Below, piece after piece: positions 41,726 to 49,078 of a stretch of DNA of 49,078 nucleotides. Both the position numbers and the translations under genes were made by a program. Every line of letters begins with the position of its first letter. The stretch's first letter is position 1. The DNA is taken from positions 1 through 49,078 of the forward strand of contig CAMZCT010000010.1 of assembly GCA_947305065.1 (NCBI GenBank). The letters run 5' to 3'. This DNA comes from an uncultured Mycoplasmatota bacterium. GTDB taxonomy: Bacteria > Bacillota_I > Bacilli_A > RF39 > UBA660. The notes under the pieces are model-generated. The model had not been told where the DNA came from and did not search any database. It was given only the letters and a program-made list of their open reading frames with translations.

Positions 41726-43936
41726 ATGAAATATCTAAAATACTTATTAATTCTATTTATAGTACCATTCCTAGTTCTAGCAGAAGAATGTGATACCTCT
41801 AAAATAACTATTAAATCAATAGATCAAAGTGCTATAAAAGGTAGAACAGAAGTAATAGATGACCCAGAGATAAAAGATAAAAATATTAAACTAAATCTTA
41901 AAATGTATGATGTAGGAGATTCTATCTCCTATGATGTAACTATTAAAAATGATTCCGAAGAAGATTATATGATAGATGAAGATACCTTTAAAACAAATTC
42001 CGATTATATAGAATATAAACTTGAAATAAAAGATAATAACAATGTACTAAAAGCTAAATCAATAAAAGAATTAGTATTGAATATAGAATATAAAAAAGAA
42101 GTAGGAATTGATTTTTTAAATAGTAATAATACTAGTTTTGATGCATCTAATAGTTTAAAACTATCATTTAATACTAAAGAAAAAGAAAAACCATTGGATG
42201 TAATAATTACTGATAATATAAAAGAATCTAAAGATCCAATAAAGACTAGTAATGAAGTAGCTAAAGAAGAAAAAGTAGATAAATCAATAATAGTAAACCC
42301 TTTAACTAGTTCTACAAGTCTAAAAATAATAATAGTTATTCTATTAACTGTTGTAATGATTTCTTTAATAATAATTAATAACAAGAAAAAATATAATAAA
42401 TATTTAATTCTATTATTATCTATTTCAATATTACCAGTAGTATATGCTGTATGTACTAGTGATATGGAAGTAGAATCAAATATTGAAATAGGGTATTCAC
42501 CAACCCTAAATAAAACAATAATTGATTTAAAATATCAAGGAAGTAGTTGTATAACTAAATATGAGGGTGAAGTTACAGACAAGGTTGGTGTAACTGAAAC
42601 AGCATCTAAAGTATATTTTGATGAGTGTGAAGAAAAAAGAAATGTAATATTTGGAGGATTTTGTTGGCAAGTAATACGTACGACTGAAACAGGTGGAACT
42701 AAATTATTATATTATGGCGAACCAGTAGATGGTAAATGTGAATATTATAGAGGGAATCATAAGGGAATAGTTAGTAATAATAATACAGAAGTAGTATCAG
42801 AAACACTAGATACAGAATATTTATATGGCTCATCATTCACTTTTGATATGACAAATAATACATTTACATTAACAAATACAGAAAAAGCTACTTGGTCATA
42901 CTCTACATATGAAGATTTAATTGGCAAATATACTTGTAAAAATATAACGGGAACCTGTACAACTTTATACAACATTAATAGTTATAAATCTAATACAGAA
43001 GCTTATACAGCTAGCTATAAAATAGGTAATACAAATTATGCTCAGTTGGGGACTACTCCATATAATGGAAATAATAAAAGTCCAGCTATGGTAGGATATA
43101 TGTTTAATAAAGTATATAATATTAAAGAAATAAATCCAGGAAGAACAGAATATAAATATGGTAATAGTTTTACATATGACGCAGATACCAATACTTATAC
43201 ATTGTCTGGAGAAACACAAAAAATAAATAATTGGGTTAATGGATTTAATACAGTAGACAATACCCATTATACCTGTTGGAATACTAGTGGTAATTGTAGT
43301 ACAATAAGCTATATTCAATATACTGAGGATAATAGAGCTTATTACTTTGAGATAAGTGGTGGTAAAAGTGCAAGAGACATATTAGAAGAAATGCTTTCTA
43401 ATAATGAGGTGAATAGATATAATTCCAATATAAAAGGAATTCTAGATGCTTGGTATAGTCAAGAATTATTAGGTAAATCTGATATGTTAGAAGATCCAGT
43501 ATTTTGCAATGCTAGAAGTATTATTGAATATGGATCTTGGAATCCAAATGGTGGAAAAACCACAAATATAAGAAATATATTATTTATAAATAATAACCCA
43601 AGAAAAGATTTGAGCTGTCCTAATGACCTTGATCAATTTTCTGTTGCAAATAATAAAGCCAAACTGACTTACCCAATAAGTCTATTACAAAGCGAAGAAA
43701 GAAAAAACATAAACAATGAGATTTTGATGGCAACAGGATCCTATTGGTGGTTACTATCCCCATACGCAAATTATGGCACCTTTGTTGATAATCGTATAAT
43801 GAATACAACAGGGGATAATAGTGGTGGTTTACCAGTCTCATATACTCATGGTATTCGTCCAGTAATATCCCTTAAAAATAATGCTTTAATAATATTTGGA
43901 ACAGGTTCTGAAACCGACCCATGGATAATAGAATAA
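41726..43936 (+). CDS. Surface protein, tandem paralog 4
   Basis: A protein of about 736 residues, the longest and most diverged copy. It has a signal peptide (LLILFIVPFLVLA), ectodomain 1 with DSISYDVTIKNDSEEDYMID, and a longer Lys/Glu-rich linker before the membrane pair (IKTSNEVAKEEKVDKSI). The second membrane segment ends LPVVYAVCT; then come VIFGGFCWQVIRTTETGGTK and the ending GIRPVISL plus GTGSETDPWIIE. The ATG at 41726 has AGGTG about 6 nt upstream; the upstream ATG at 41711 is unsupported. It ends the array, and I see no hairpin directly after its stop. Function unknown. Confidence 0.85.
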   Translation: MKYLKYLLILFIVPFLVLAEECDTSKITIKSIDQSAIKGRTEVIDDPEIKDKNIKLNLKMYDVGDSISYDVTIKNDSEEDYMIDEDTFKTNSDYIEYKLEIKDNNNVLKAKSIKELVLNIEYKKEVGIDFLNSNNTSFDASNSLKLSFNTKEKEKPLDVIITDNIKESKDPIKTSNEVAKEEKVDKSIIVNPLTSSTSLKIIIVILLTVVMISLIIINNKKKYNKYLILLLSISILPVVYAVCTSDMEVESNIEIGYSPTLNKTIIDLKYQGSSCITKYEGEVTDKVGVTETASKVYFDECEEKRNVIFGGFCWQVIRTTETGGTKLLYYGEPVDGKCEYYRGNHKGIVSNNNTEVVSETLDTEYLYGSSFTFDMTNNTFTLTNTEKATWSYSTYEDLIGKYTCKNITGTCTTLYNINSYKSNTEAYTASYKIGNTNYAQLGTTPYNGNNKSPAMVGYMFNKVYNIKEINPGRTEYKYGNSFTYDADTNTYTLSGETQKINNWVNGFNTVDNTHYTCWNTSGNCSTISYIQYTEDNRAYYFEISGGKSARDILEEMLSNNEVNRYNSNIKGILDAWYSQELLGKSDMLEDPVFCNARSIIEYGSWNPNGGKTTNIRNILFINNNPRKDLSCPNDLDQFSVANNKAKLTYPISLLQSEERKNINNEILMATGSYWWLLSPYANYGTFVDNRIMNTTGDNSGGLPVSYTHGIRPVISLKNNALIIFGTGSETDPWIIE

Positions 43937-43966
43937 TTCTAAAAGTTACACAAATACCGAAAATCC

Positions 43967-43994
43967 TTGCAATTATAAGATTTTGTGTTATAAT
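43967..43994 (+). promoter_or_regulatory. Promoter of the rimP-nusA-infB operon
   Basis: TTGCAA (43967-43972), a 16-nt spacer and TATAAT (43989-43994) with an extended TG. This is one of the best sigma-A-type promoters in the window and lies about 65 bp before rimP. Confidence 0.75.
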
Positions 43995-44008
43995 CAAGGT
44001 ACAGATTT

Positions 44009-44032
44009 AAGTGGGCGTAATATCCCACTTTT
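44009..44032 (+). promoter_or_regulatory. Leader hairpin of the rimP operon
   Basis: Stem AAGTGGG/CCCACTT with an 8-nt loop and a short T-rich tail, in the 5' leader of rimP. Position and GTGGG/CCCAC arms recall attenuator-like leaders before ylxS/nusA operons in Firmicutes; that link is from memory and untested. Confidence 0.45.
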
Positions 44033-44058
44033 ATTATTAGTCTAATGTGAGGTGAGTT

Positions 44059-44316
44059 ATGGATAAAATATTAAACAAAATTAGGGCATCTATTGAAGGG
44101 CCAATGCAAGAAATGAATATAATAATTACTAATATTGAATATGTTGAAGAAGGTACTTATAATTTCCTTCGAATTGAATTAGATAAAGCTAGTGGTTTAG
44201 ATTTAGATACAATAGTAGAAGCTACTAATGTTATAAATCCAATAATAGATGAACTAGATTTAATAGATGATTCATACATCCTAGATATTATTAGTAAAGA
44301 AAAAGGAGATAATTAA
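44059..44316 (+). CDS. rimP: Ribosome maturation factor RimP, short form
   Basis: RimP helps assemble the 30S subunit. This protein has 85 residues against about 150 in the family. It keeps the N-terminal domain (KILNKIRASIEGPMQEMNII, then EYVEEGTYNFLRIELDKASG, LDLDTIVEATNVINPIIDE and SYILDIISKEKG) and lacks the C-terminal SH3-like domain. There is no downstream remnant: nusA starts one base after the stop. The short form therefore looks like the normal state in this lineage rather than a broken gene. GAGGTGAG lies upstream. First gene of the rimP-nusA-ylxR-infB-rbfA operon. Confidence 0.82.
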   Translation: MDKILNKIRASIEGPMQEMNIIITNIEYVEEGTYNFLRIELDKASGLDLDTIVEATNVINPIIDELDLIDDSYILDIISKEKGDN

Positions 44317-44317
44317 A

Positions 44318-45469
44318 ATGCCAAGAAAAAAACAAACAGTTGAAGAATATAATCAAATGAATCCTGAAGAATTCATAAAAGCTGTAAAACTAATTAACAA
44401 AGAAAAAGGAATTCCAGAAGATACTATTTTCGAAGCAATGGAACTAGCTTTAGCAACTGCTTACAAAAAGAACTTTGATTCTAAAACTAACGTTAGAGTA
44501 GATATTAATAGAGAAACTGGAGAAATAAAAGTAGTTTCATATTACGTAGTAGTTCCAGAAATAGATGAAGGAGATACTATTATAGATGAAGAAGGAAACG
44601 AAGTAGATGTTCCACCAGAAATCAATATTGATGCCCAAATTCTATTAGAGGATGCTAAAGAAATGGTTCCAGATATCAAAGTTGGAGAAACTATTGAAAG
44701 AGAAGTAACTCCAAAAGATTTTGGACGTGTAGCAACTGGTACTGCTAAACAAGTACTTACTCAAAAAATGCGTGAAGCAGAAAAGAATTTAATAATAGAA
44801 GAATTCCAAGATAAAAAAGATGAAATGTTAGTAGGTACACTAGCTATGGAAGACTCACGTAATTATTATGTTGAATTAGGACATACTAGAGGAATCCTTC
44901 CTAAAACAGAAACTATTCCAGGTGAAGAATTAAAAATGGGTTCTAGTATAAGAGTTTATGTAACTAAAGTAGAAAATAATACAAAAGGACCATTAATTCT
45001 ATTATCTAGAAAACACTTTGGATTTGTAAAAAGATTATTTGAATCTGAAATACCAGAATTACAAGATGGTACTTTAGTATTACATGCTGTAGCTCGTGAA
45101 GCAGGTGTTCGTAGTAAAGTAGCAGTAGAAAGTTTAGATTCAAGAATTGATGCAATCGGATCATGTATTGGAGAAAAAGGATCAAGAATAGGTTCAATTC
45201 TAAAAGAATTAAATGGTGAAAAAGTAGATTTAATCCAATATAGTGCTGATCCTTCAGAATATATTCAAAATGCTTTAAGTCCAGCTAAGAATGTTATTGT
45301 TAATATCATTGATCCTATGAAAAAAGAAGCTTTAGCTATAGTAGATGATGAAAATCTATCACTAGCTATAGGTAAAAGACATACTAATGTTAAATTAGCT
45401 GCAAGATTAACGGGATATAAAATAGATATCAAAACATTGCAACAAGTTAATGAAGAAGGAAATAACTAA
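44318..45469 (+). CDS. nusA: Transcription termination/antitermination factor NusA
   Basis: A protein of 383 residues, a normal short Firmicutes NusA without C-terminal acidic repeats. The N-terminal RNA-polymerase-binding domain (about 1-130, IPEDTIFEAMELALATAYKK) is followed by an S1 domain (about 133-200), KH1 (including GVRSKVAVESLDSRIDAIGSC and IGEKGSRIGSILKEL) and KH2 (LAIGKRHTNVKLAARLTGYK). It modulates pausing and termination. It is co-transcribed with rimP (1-base gap) and ylxR. Confidence 0.95.
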   Translation: MPRKKQTVEEYNQMNPEEFIKAVKLINKEKGIPEDTIFEAMELALATAYKKNFDSKTNVRVDINRETGEIKVVSYYVVVPEIDEGDTIIDEEGNEVDVPPEINIDAQILLEDAKEMVPDIKVGETIEREVTPKDFGRVATGTAKQVLTQKMREAEKNLIIEEFQDKKDEMLVGTLAMEDSRNYYVELGHTRGILPKTETIPGEELKMGSSIRVYVTKVENNTKGPLILLSRKHFGFVKRLFESEIPELQDGTLVLHAVAREAGVRSKVAVESLDSRIDAIGSCIGEKGSRIGSILKELNGEKVDLIQYSADPSEYIQNALSPAKNVIVNIIDPMKKEALAIVDDENLSLAIGKRHTNVKLAARLTGYKIDIKTLQQVNEEGNN

Positions 45470-45481
45470 AAGAGGTATAAA

Positions 45482-45736
45482 ATGAAAAAAATACCAGAAA
45501 GAATGTGTGTTATAACTCGTGAAAAATATCCAAAGAAGGATTTAATACGAGTTGTAAAAAATAAAGAGGGAGAAGTATTCGTAGATACAACTGGTAAAGC
45601 CAATGGTCGAGGAGCTTATCTAAAAAGAGATATAGAAGTAATAGAAAAAGCTGAGAAGACTAAAGGTTTAGAAAGAATATTAGAAATAAATATACCAGAT
45701 ACTATCTATGAAGAATTAAAAGAATTGGTAAAATAA
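45482..45736 (+). CDS. YlxR/RnpM family RNA-binding protein
   Basis: An 84-residue DUF448/YlxR protein with the family signature PERMCVITREKYPKKDLIRVV, then VFVDTTGKANGRGAYLKRD. It binds RNA; in B. subtilis the homologue (RnpM) interacts with RNase P. It occupies the usual position between nusA and infB. The ylxQ gene (L7Ae-like), normally next, is absent. AGAGG lies upstream. Confidence 0.93.
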   Translation: MKKIPERMCVITREKYPKKDLIRVVKNKEGEVFVDTTGKANGRGAYLKRDIEVIEKAEKTKGLERILEINIPDTIYEELKELVK

Positions 45737-45760
45737 ATAGAAAGTTGTGGTGAAGAGTTT

Positions 45761-47881
45761 ATGATGAGTGTTAAAGAATATGCTTTAGATACCAATCATT
45801 CTGTAGCTGAGATTTTAAAGAAATGTAGTGAGCTAGGAATAAATGTTAAGAAAGCTACTGATGAATTATCAGATGACGATATTACAATTCTAGATAATAC
45901 TATAAACTTAATTAGTACCGATACAGATACTACTCTAGATGAATTAGATGATATAGAAGAAGATGTAGAAGAAATCATCGAATCTAATAATTTAGATAGA
46001 AACTTTGGTAATAACTCAAGCAAAAAACAAAAACTAAAGAAGAAAAGTCAATTACAAAGCTCTAAAGATGAATACATGTCAAAAAGAAAAGAAATGTATA
46101 AACATAAAGAGAAATTAATGACTAACCAATCATCAGAAGATGACATAGTTTTATATAAAGAAGGAATGACAGTTCAAGAACTAGCAGAAAGATTAGATGT
46201 TAGTGGAACTGAATTAGTTAAAAAATTAGTAGCACTAGGTTTAATGTTATCATTGGGTGCAAGTATTGATTTTGAAACAGCATCTTTAATAGCTATGGAT
46301 TACAATAAGACTCTTAAAAAAGAAGAAACTCAAGATATTTCAAACTTTGAGGAATATGAAATAAATGATGCAGAAGAAAACTTAGCAGCAAGACCACCAG
46401 TAGTAACTATAATGGGACATGTTGACCATGGTAAAACTACATTACTTGATACTATTAGAAAAAGTGCAATAGTAGATACAGAATACGGTGGAATTACTCA
46501 AGCAATCGGAGCATATCAAATAGAAAAAGATGGTAATAAAATAACATTTATTGATACTCCAGGACATGCTGCATTTACTGAAATGCGTGCTCGTGGAGCA
46601 TCTGTTACTGACATTGTTATTATTATAGTAGCTGCTGATGATGGTGTAATGCCTCAAACAGAAGAAGCAATTGATCATGCTCTTGCAGCAAATGTTCCAA
46701 TAGTAGTAGCTGTTAATAAAATAGATAAACCGGATGCTAATCCAGAAAAGATTAGAGTGGAAATGGCTGAACATAATATTACTCCAGAAGAGTGGGGAGG
46801 AAATGTTCCATTTGTTAATATCTCCGCTAAATCTGGAGAGGGAATTGATTTGTTACTAGAAACAATATTAGCTATTGCTGAAGTACAAGAATTAAAAGCA
46901 AATCCTAACCGTTATGCTCTAGGAACTGTAATAGAAAGTAAAATGGATAAAAATATTGGTGGTGTTGCATCACTACTTATCCAAAATGGTACACTTCGTA
47001 TTGGAGACCCAATAGTTGTTGGTACAACACATGGCAAAGTTAGAACAATGAAAAATGATCAAGGTGTATCAATTGTTGAAGCTGGACCATCAACACCAGT
47101 AGAAATTACCGGACTACAAGACAATCCATCTGCTGGAGATAAATTCATGGCTTTTGAAACTGAAAGTGAAGCAAAGAGTGTAGCTGAAAAGAGAGCTATT
47201 AAAGCAAAAGATCAAAAATTCTCTAAACAAACATTATCATTAGACAACTTATTTGCATCTATCGATGCTGGAGTAAAAGAAATAAATGTTGTTTTAAAAG
47301 CTGATGTTAGAGGATCAGAAGAAGCTGTAAAAAATGCTTTAGATAAAATAGATGTATCAGGAGTAAAGATAAAAGTAATACGTAGTGGAATAGGTACTAT
47401 TACTGAAAGCGACGTAGTACTTGCTCAAGCTTCATCAGCTATTATTATCGGGTTCTGTGTACGTCCATCTAACTCTACTAAAGATATGGCTAAAGAATAT
47501 GGTGTAGATATAAGACTATATACCATTATCTATAAATTAGTAGAAGACATGGAACAAGCTATGAAAGGTATACTAGATCCTGAATATGAAGAGAAGATAA
47601 TTGGTACAGCTCAAGTAAGACAATTATTTAAATTCTCAAAAGTTGGTACTATCGCCGGAGTCTATGTAACAGATGGTGTTATTAGAAACGGTGCTAATGC
47701 TAGACTTATTCGTGATGGTATAGTAGTAGTTGAATCAAAAATAGCTTCTTTACAAAGAGAAAAAGATCAAGCTAAAGAAGTAAAAAGTGGTTATGAATGT
47801 GGTTTAACCTTAGAAAAATATTCTGATATTAAAGTAGATGATACTATTGAAGTATACGAAGAGGTTGAAATCAAAAGATGA
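45761..47881 (+). CDS. infB: Translation initiation factor IF-2
   Basis: A protein of 706 residues. It has a short N-terminal region ([19 protein letters not shown]), a Lys-rich linker, an IF2_N subdomain (about 130-180), and the GTPase with G1 GHVDHGKTT (219-227), G3 DTPGH and G4 NKID. Domains II, III and IV follow. It delivers initiator tRNA to the 30S subunit. The length is in the normal Firmicutes range, with a compact N-terminus. Two adjacent ATGs are possible starts. The stop overlaps the rbfA start (ATGA). Confidence 0.96.
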   Translation: MMSVKEYALDTNHSVAEILKKCSELGINVKKATDELSDDDITILDNTINLISTDTDTTLDELDDIEEDVEEIIESNNLDRNFGNNSSKKQKLKKKSQLQSSKDEYMSKRKEMYKHKEKLMTNQSSEDDIVLYKEGMTVQELAERLDVSGTELVKKLVALGLMLSLGASIDFETASLIAMDYNKTLKKEETQDISNFEEYEINDAEENLAARPPVVTIMGHVDHGKTTLLDTIRKSAIVDTEYGGITQAIGAYQIEKDGNKITFIDTPGHAAFTEMRARGASVTDIVIIIVAADDGVMPQTEEAIDHALAANVPIVVAVNKIDKPDANPEKIRVEMAEHNITPEEWGGNVPFVNISAKSGEGIDLLLETILAIAEVQELKANPNRYALGTVIESKMDKNIGGVASLLIQNGTLRIGDPIVVGTTHGKVRTMKNDQGVSIVEAGPSTPVEITGLQDNPSAGDKFMAFETESEAKSVAEKRAIKAKDQKFSKQTLSLDNLFASIDAGVKEINVVLKADVRGSEEAVKNALDKIDVSGVKIKVIRSGIGTITESDVVLAQASSAIIIGFCVRPSNSTKDMAKEYGVDIRLYTIIYKLVEDMEQAMKGILDPEYEEKIIGTAQVRQLFKFSKVGTIAGVYVTDGVIRNGANARLIRDGIVVVESKIASLQREKDQAKEVKSGYECGLTLEKYSDIKVDDTIEVYEEVEIKR

Positions 47882-48231
47882 ATCAAATAAAAGTAAAAAG
47901 AATAGCATCAGCTATTAATCAAGAATTGAGTCTAATATGTGCTACTGAAGCACATGATTCATTACTACATAATATAACTATTACGGGAGTAGAAGTAACT
48001 AATGACCTATCATTTGCTAGAGTATACTTTACATCTAACTTAGATATGGATAAAAAAGAATTTGAAAAGAATTTAAATGATGATACAGCTGGTTATTTAA
48101 GAACTAAAATAGCTAGTCGTATAGATATTAGACATACTCCGAAATTAAGATTTATCTATGATAATTCTATAGAGTATGGCAATAATATTGAACAAAAAAT
48201 AAAAGAAATACATGAAAAAGATTCTGAATAA
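47878..48231 (+). CDS. rbfA: 30S ribosome-binding factor A
   Basis: A 117-residue KH-type protein required for 16S rRNA 5'-end maturation. Family features are KVKRIASAINQELSLIC, the core VEVTNDLSFARVYFTS and the ending RHTPKLRFIYDNSIEYGNNI. Its start overlaps the infB stop by four bases, so translation is coupled. Last gene of the operon; the stop lies in the terminator hairpin. Confidence 0.94.
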   Translation: MNQIKVKRIASAINQELSLICATEAHDSLLHNITITGVEVTNDLSFARVYFTSNLDMDKKEFEKNLNDDTAGYLRTKIASRIDIRHTPKLRFIYDNSIEYGNNIEQKIKEIHEKDSE

Positions 48232-48243
48232 GAATCTTTTTTT
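48215..48243 (+). terminator. Terminator of the rimP-rbfA operon
   Basis: An 11-bp stem AAAAAGATTCT/AGAATCTTTTT with a 5-nt loop (containing the first bases of the rbfA stop) and further T. Confidence 0.85.
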
Positions 48244-48265
48244 AAACAAAAAAAGTATGACTATA

Positions 48266-49078
48266 TTATTTAGTCATACTTGACATTAAATTTCTTTCCC
48301 AATCATTGTAAAATGAACCGTCGATATTAAATTGATTCATTAATTCGTAAGTAGGTACAGTAGCCACATTACCATCCTTATCAATATATTCAACTTCTTT
48401 AATATCGTATGTAAAAGGTACCAAATCAAATGTACATTGTACTAATATACTAGCAAGACCATTATTATCTTGTCCTTTTATATCGTCTATAGTATAGTTT
48501 ACACCATCAATAGTAAATCCTTTACCATAAGTTAAATTGGCTAGACAATTTAAGAAATCATTACATAACTTGCTAGTTTCCTCTTTACTATTTGATTTCA
48601 TAATCTTTTGATGTAGATAATCAAAGTAATCTACTACTATATAAGCTTTATAATCTTGGTTAGCAAGAACAGTATCTGTTAAGTCTAAGTAATCAATACT
48701 AGTTATGCTATCACCCTCACCAAGATTATATTCATTTACTTTATTCATATATCCTTCTGAATTTAAAGTAGCAGCATAGTAATCAGATAAGTAATCCATA
48801 TTTACTTTAGCTTCAGCACTATTTTTAACCGTATAATCACCATTCATTATTTTAATAATTCTTTCCATAGCTTCAGTACTATATACGCCATAAGTAGGAG
48901 TATAAGCACCAGTACTAGCATAAAAATCAGCTAAAGTTGCAGCTCTTTCCTTAACGTCTTTTTTTTCTTTACCTGTCTTTTCGGCTTGTTTTTCAGTCTC
49001 ATCAACAGTTGAAGCATCAGTTACTATTTCATCAGTAGATTCAGTCTCATCAACAGTTGAAGCATCAGTTTCTATTTC
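48266..49078 (-). CDS. Partial unknown protein, N-terminus outside the window
   Basis: The frame stays open from the stop at 48266 to the window edge, so this is the C-terminal 270 or so residues of a longer protein; the ATG at 48868 is internal. The upstream part is a low-complexity Thr/Glu/Asp/Ser stretch with two copies of TDASTVDET, then a Lys-rich segment and a soluble alpha/beta domain (YSTEAMERIIKIMNGDYTV, AYIVVDYFDYLHQKI, FTIDGVNYTIDDIKGQDNNG). The Thr-rich stalk before a folded domain suggests an extracytoplasmic protein, but the N-terminus is not visible. Unknown family. Confidence 0.75.
   Translation of the reverse strand, partial: EIETDASTVDETESTDEIVTDASTVDETEKQAEKTGKEKKDVKERAATLADFYASTGAYTPTYGVYSTEAMERIIKIMNGDYTVKNSAEAKVNMDYLSDYYAATLNSEGYMNKVNEYNLGEGDSITSIDYLDLTDTVLANQDYKAYIVVDYFDYLHQKIMKSNSKEETSKLCNDFLNCLANLTYGKGFTIDGVNYTIDDIKGQDNNGLASILVQCTFDLVPFTYDIKEVEYIDKDGNVATVPTYELMNQFNIDGSFYNDWERNLMSSMTK
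48992..49078 (-). repeat. Tandem 48-bp-period repeat in the partial gene
   Basis: Two 39-bp units (48992-49030 and 49040-49078) differ by one base and lie 48 bp apart (16 codons). They encode a Thr/Glu-rich stalk repeat that may continue beyond the window. Confidence 0.8.

Noticed and set aside
35048..43936. Diversity-generating retroelement target array
   Set aside because: The C-terminal domains may have a lectin/FGE-like look, but no reverse transcriptase or template repeat is present in the window.
48266..48868. Complete 200-aa gene starting at 48868
   Set aside because: The frame continues open with sensible protein sequence to the window edge, so the ATG is internal and the gene is partial.

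Overview
The window is a very AT-rich stretch of bacterial chromosome. It looks like a Gram-positive-type, small-genome Firmicute or Mollicute-related gut lineage of the uncultured RF39-like Bacilli kind. That placement is inference. It rests on the low GC, strong Shine-Dalgarno sequences, an aspS T-box, a sortase, a TasA-like protein beside a signal peptidase, patatin/acyltransferase/DUF6320 genes, and families of Lys/Asn-rich surface proteins. TGA behaves as a stop and Trp is TGG, so the standard code applies. No tRNA, rRNA, CRISPR array, transposase or phage module was seen.

Layout. 1-2467: a Lys-rich membrane protein (minus strand), a broken small gene, and a UvrD/helicase-IV-like SF1 helicase whose only reasonable start is a non-canonical ATA. 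2515-8026: an SDR reductase, a YnbB-type PLP enzyme, a small protein, a DUF1292 protein, an unknown 547-aa protein and a membrane-anchored Ig-like protein. 8052-13886 (minus): a 1390-aa giant protein and a class B sortase fused to a large cytoplasmic domain. 14013-19340: a VPKTG surface protein with Cys repeats, a small helical protein, a cold-shock-like protein and a second giant protein (1251 aa) distantly related to the first. 19439-24201: a membrane-tethered staphylococcal-type nuclease, a Tim44-like zinc-ribbon protein and its neighbour (minus), signal peptidase I, a TasA-like protein and two single-pass membrane proteins.

24202-34991: a 53-aa ORF, a T-box(Asp) leader and aspS, a GNAT pseudogene, a DUF3592-like protein and other membrane proteins, a 5'(3')-deoxyribonucleotidase-like HAD enzyme, a Cas4-like/DEDD exonuclease fusion (DUF2779), an ASCH protein, a second Tim44-like zinc-ribbon protein, and a lipid-type cluster of patatin, condensation-fold acyltransferase and DUF6320. 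35048-43936: four tandem paralogous surface proteins, each with its own promoter and terminator; copies 1 and 2 share a 266-bp perfectly identical block. 43967-48243: the conserved rimP-nusA-ylxR-infB-rbfA translation/transcription operon, with a short RimP and no ylxQ. 48266-49078: a partial unknown gene on the minus strand.

Most transcription units are short and tightly packed. Rho-independent hairpins often overlap the stop codon, and an extended -10 promoter (TGnTATAAT) often lies directly in or after the T-tract. Much of the window encodes envelope proteins and their processing machinery (sortase, signal peptidase). The strongest candidates for undescribed biology are the two giant homologous proteins with a possible GNAT-like C-terminal domain, the sortase with a large cytoplasmic domain, and the recombining four-gene surface family.
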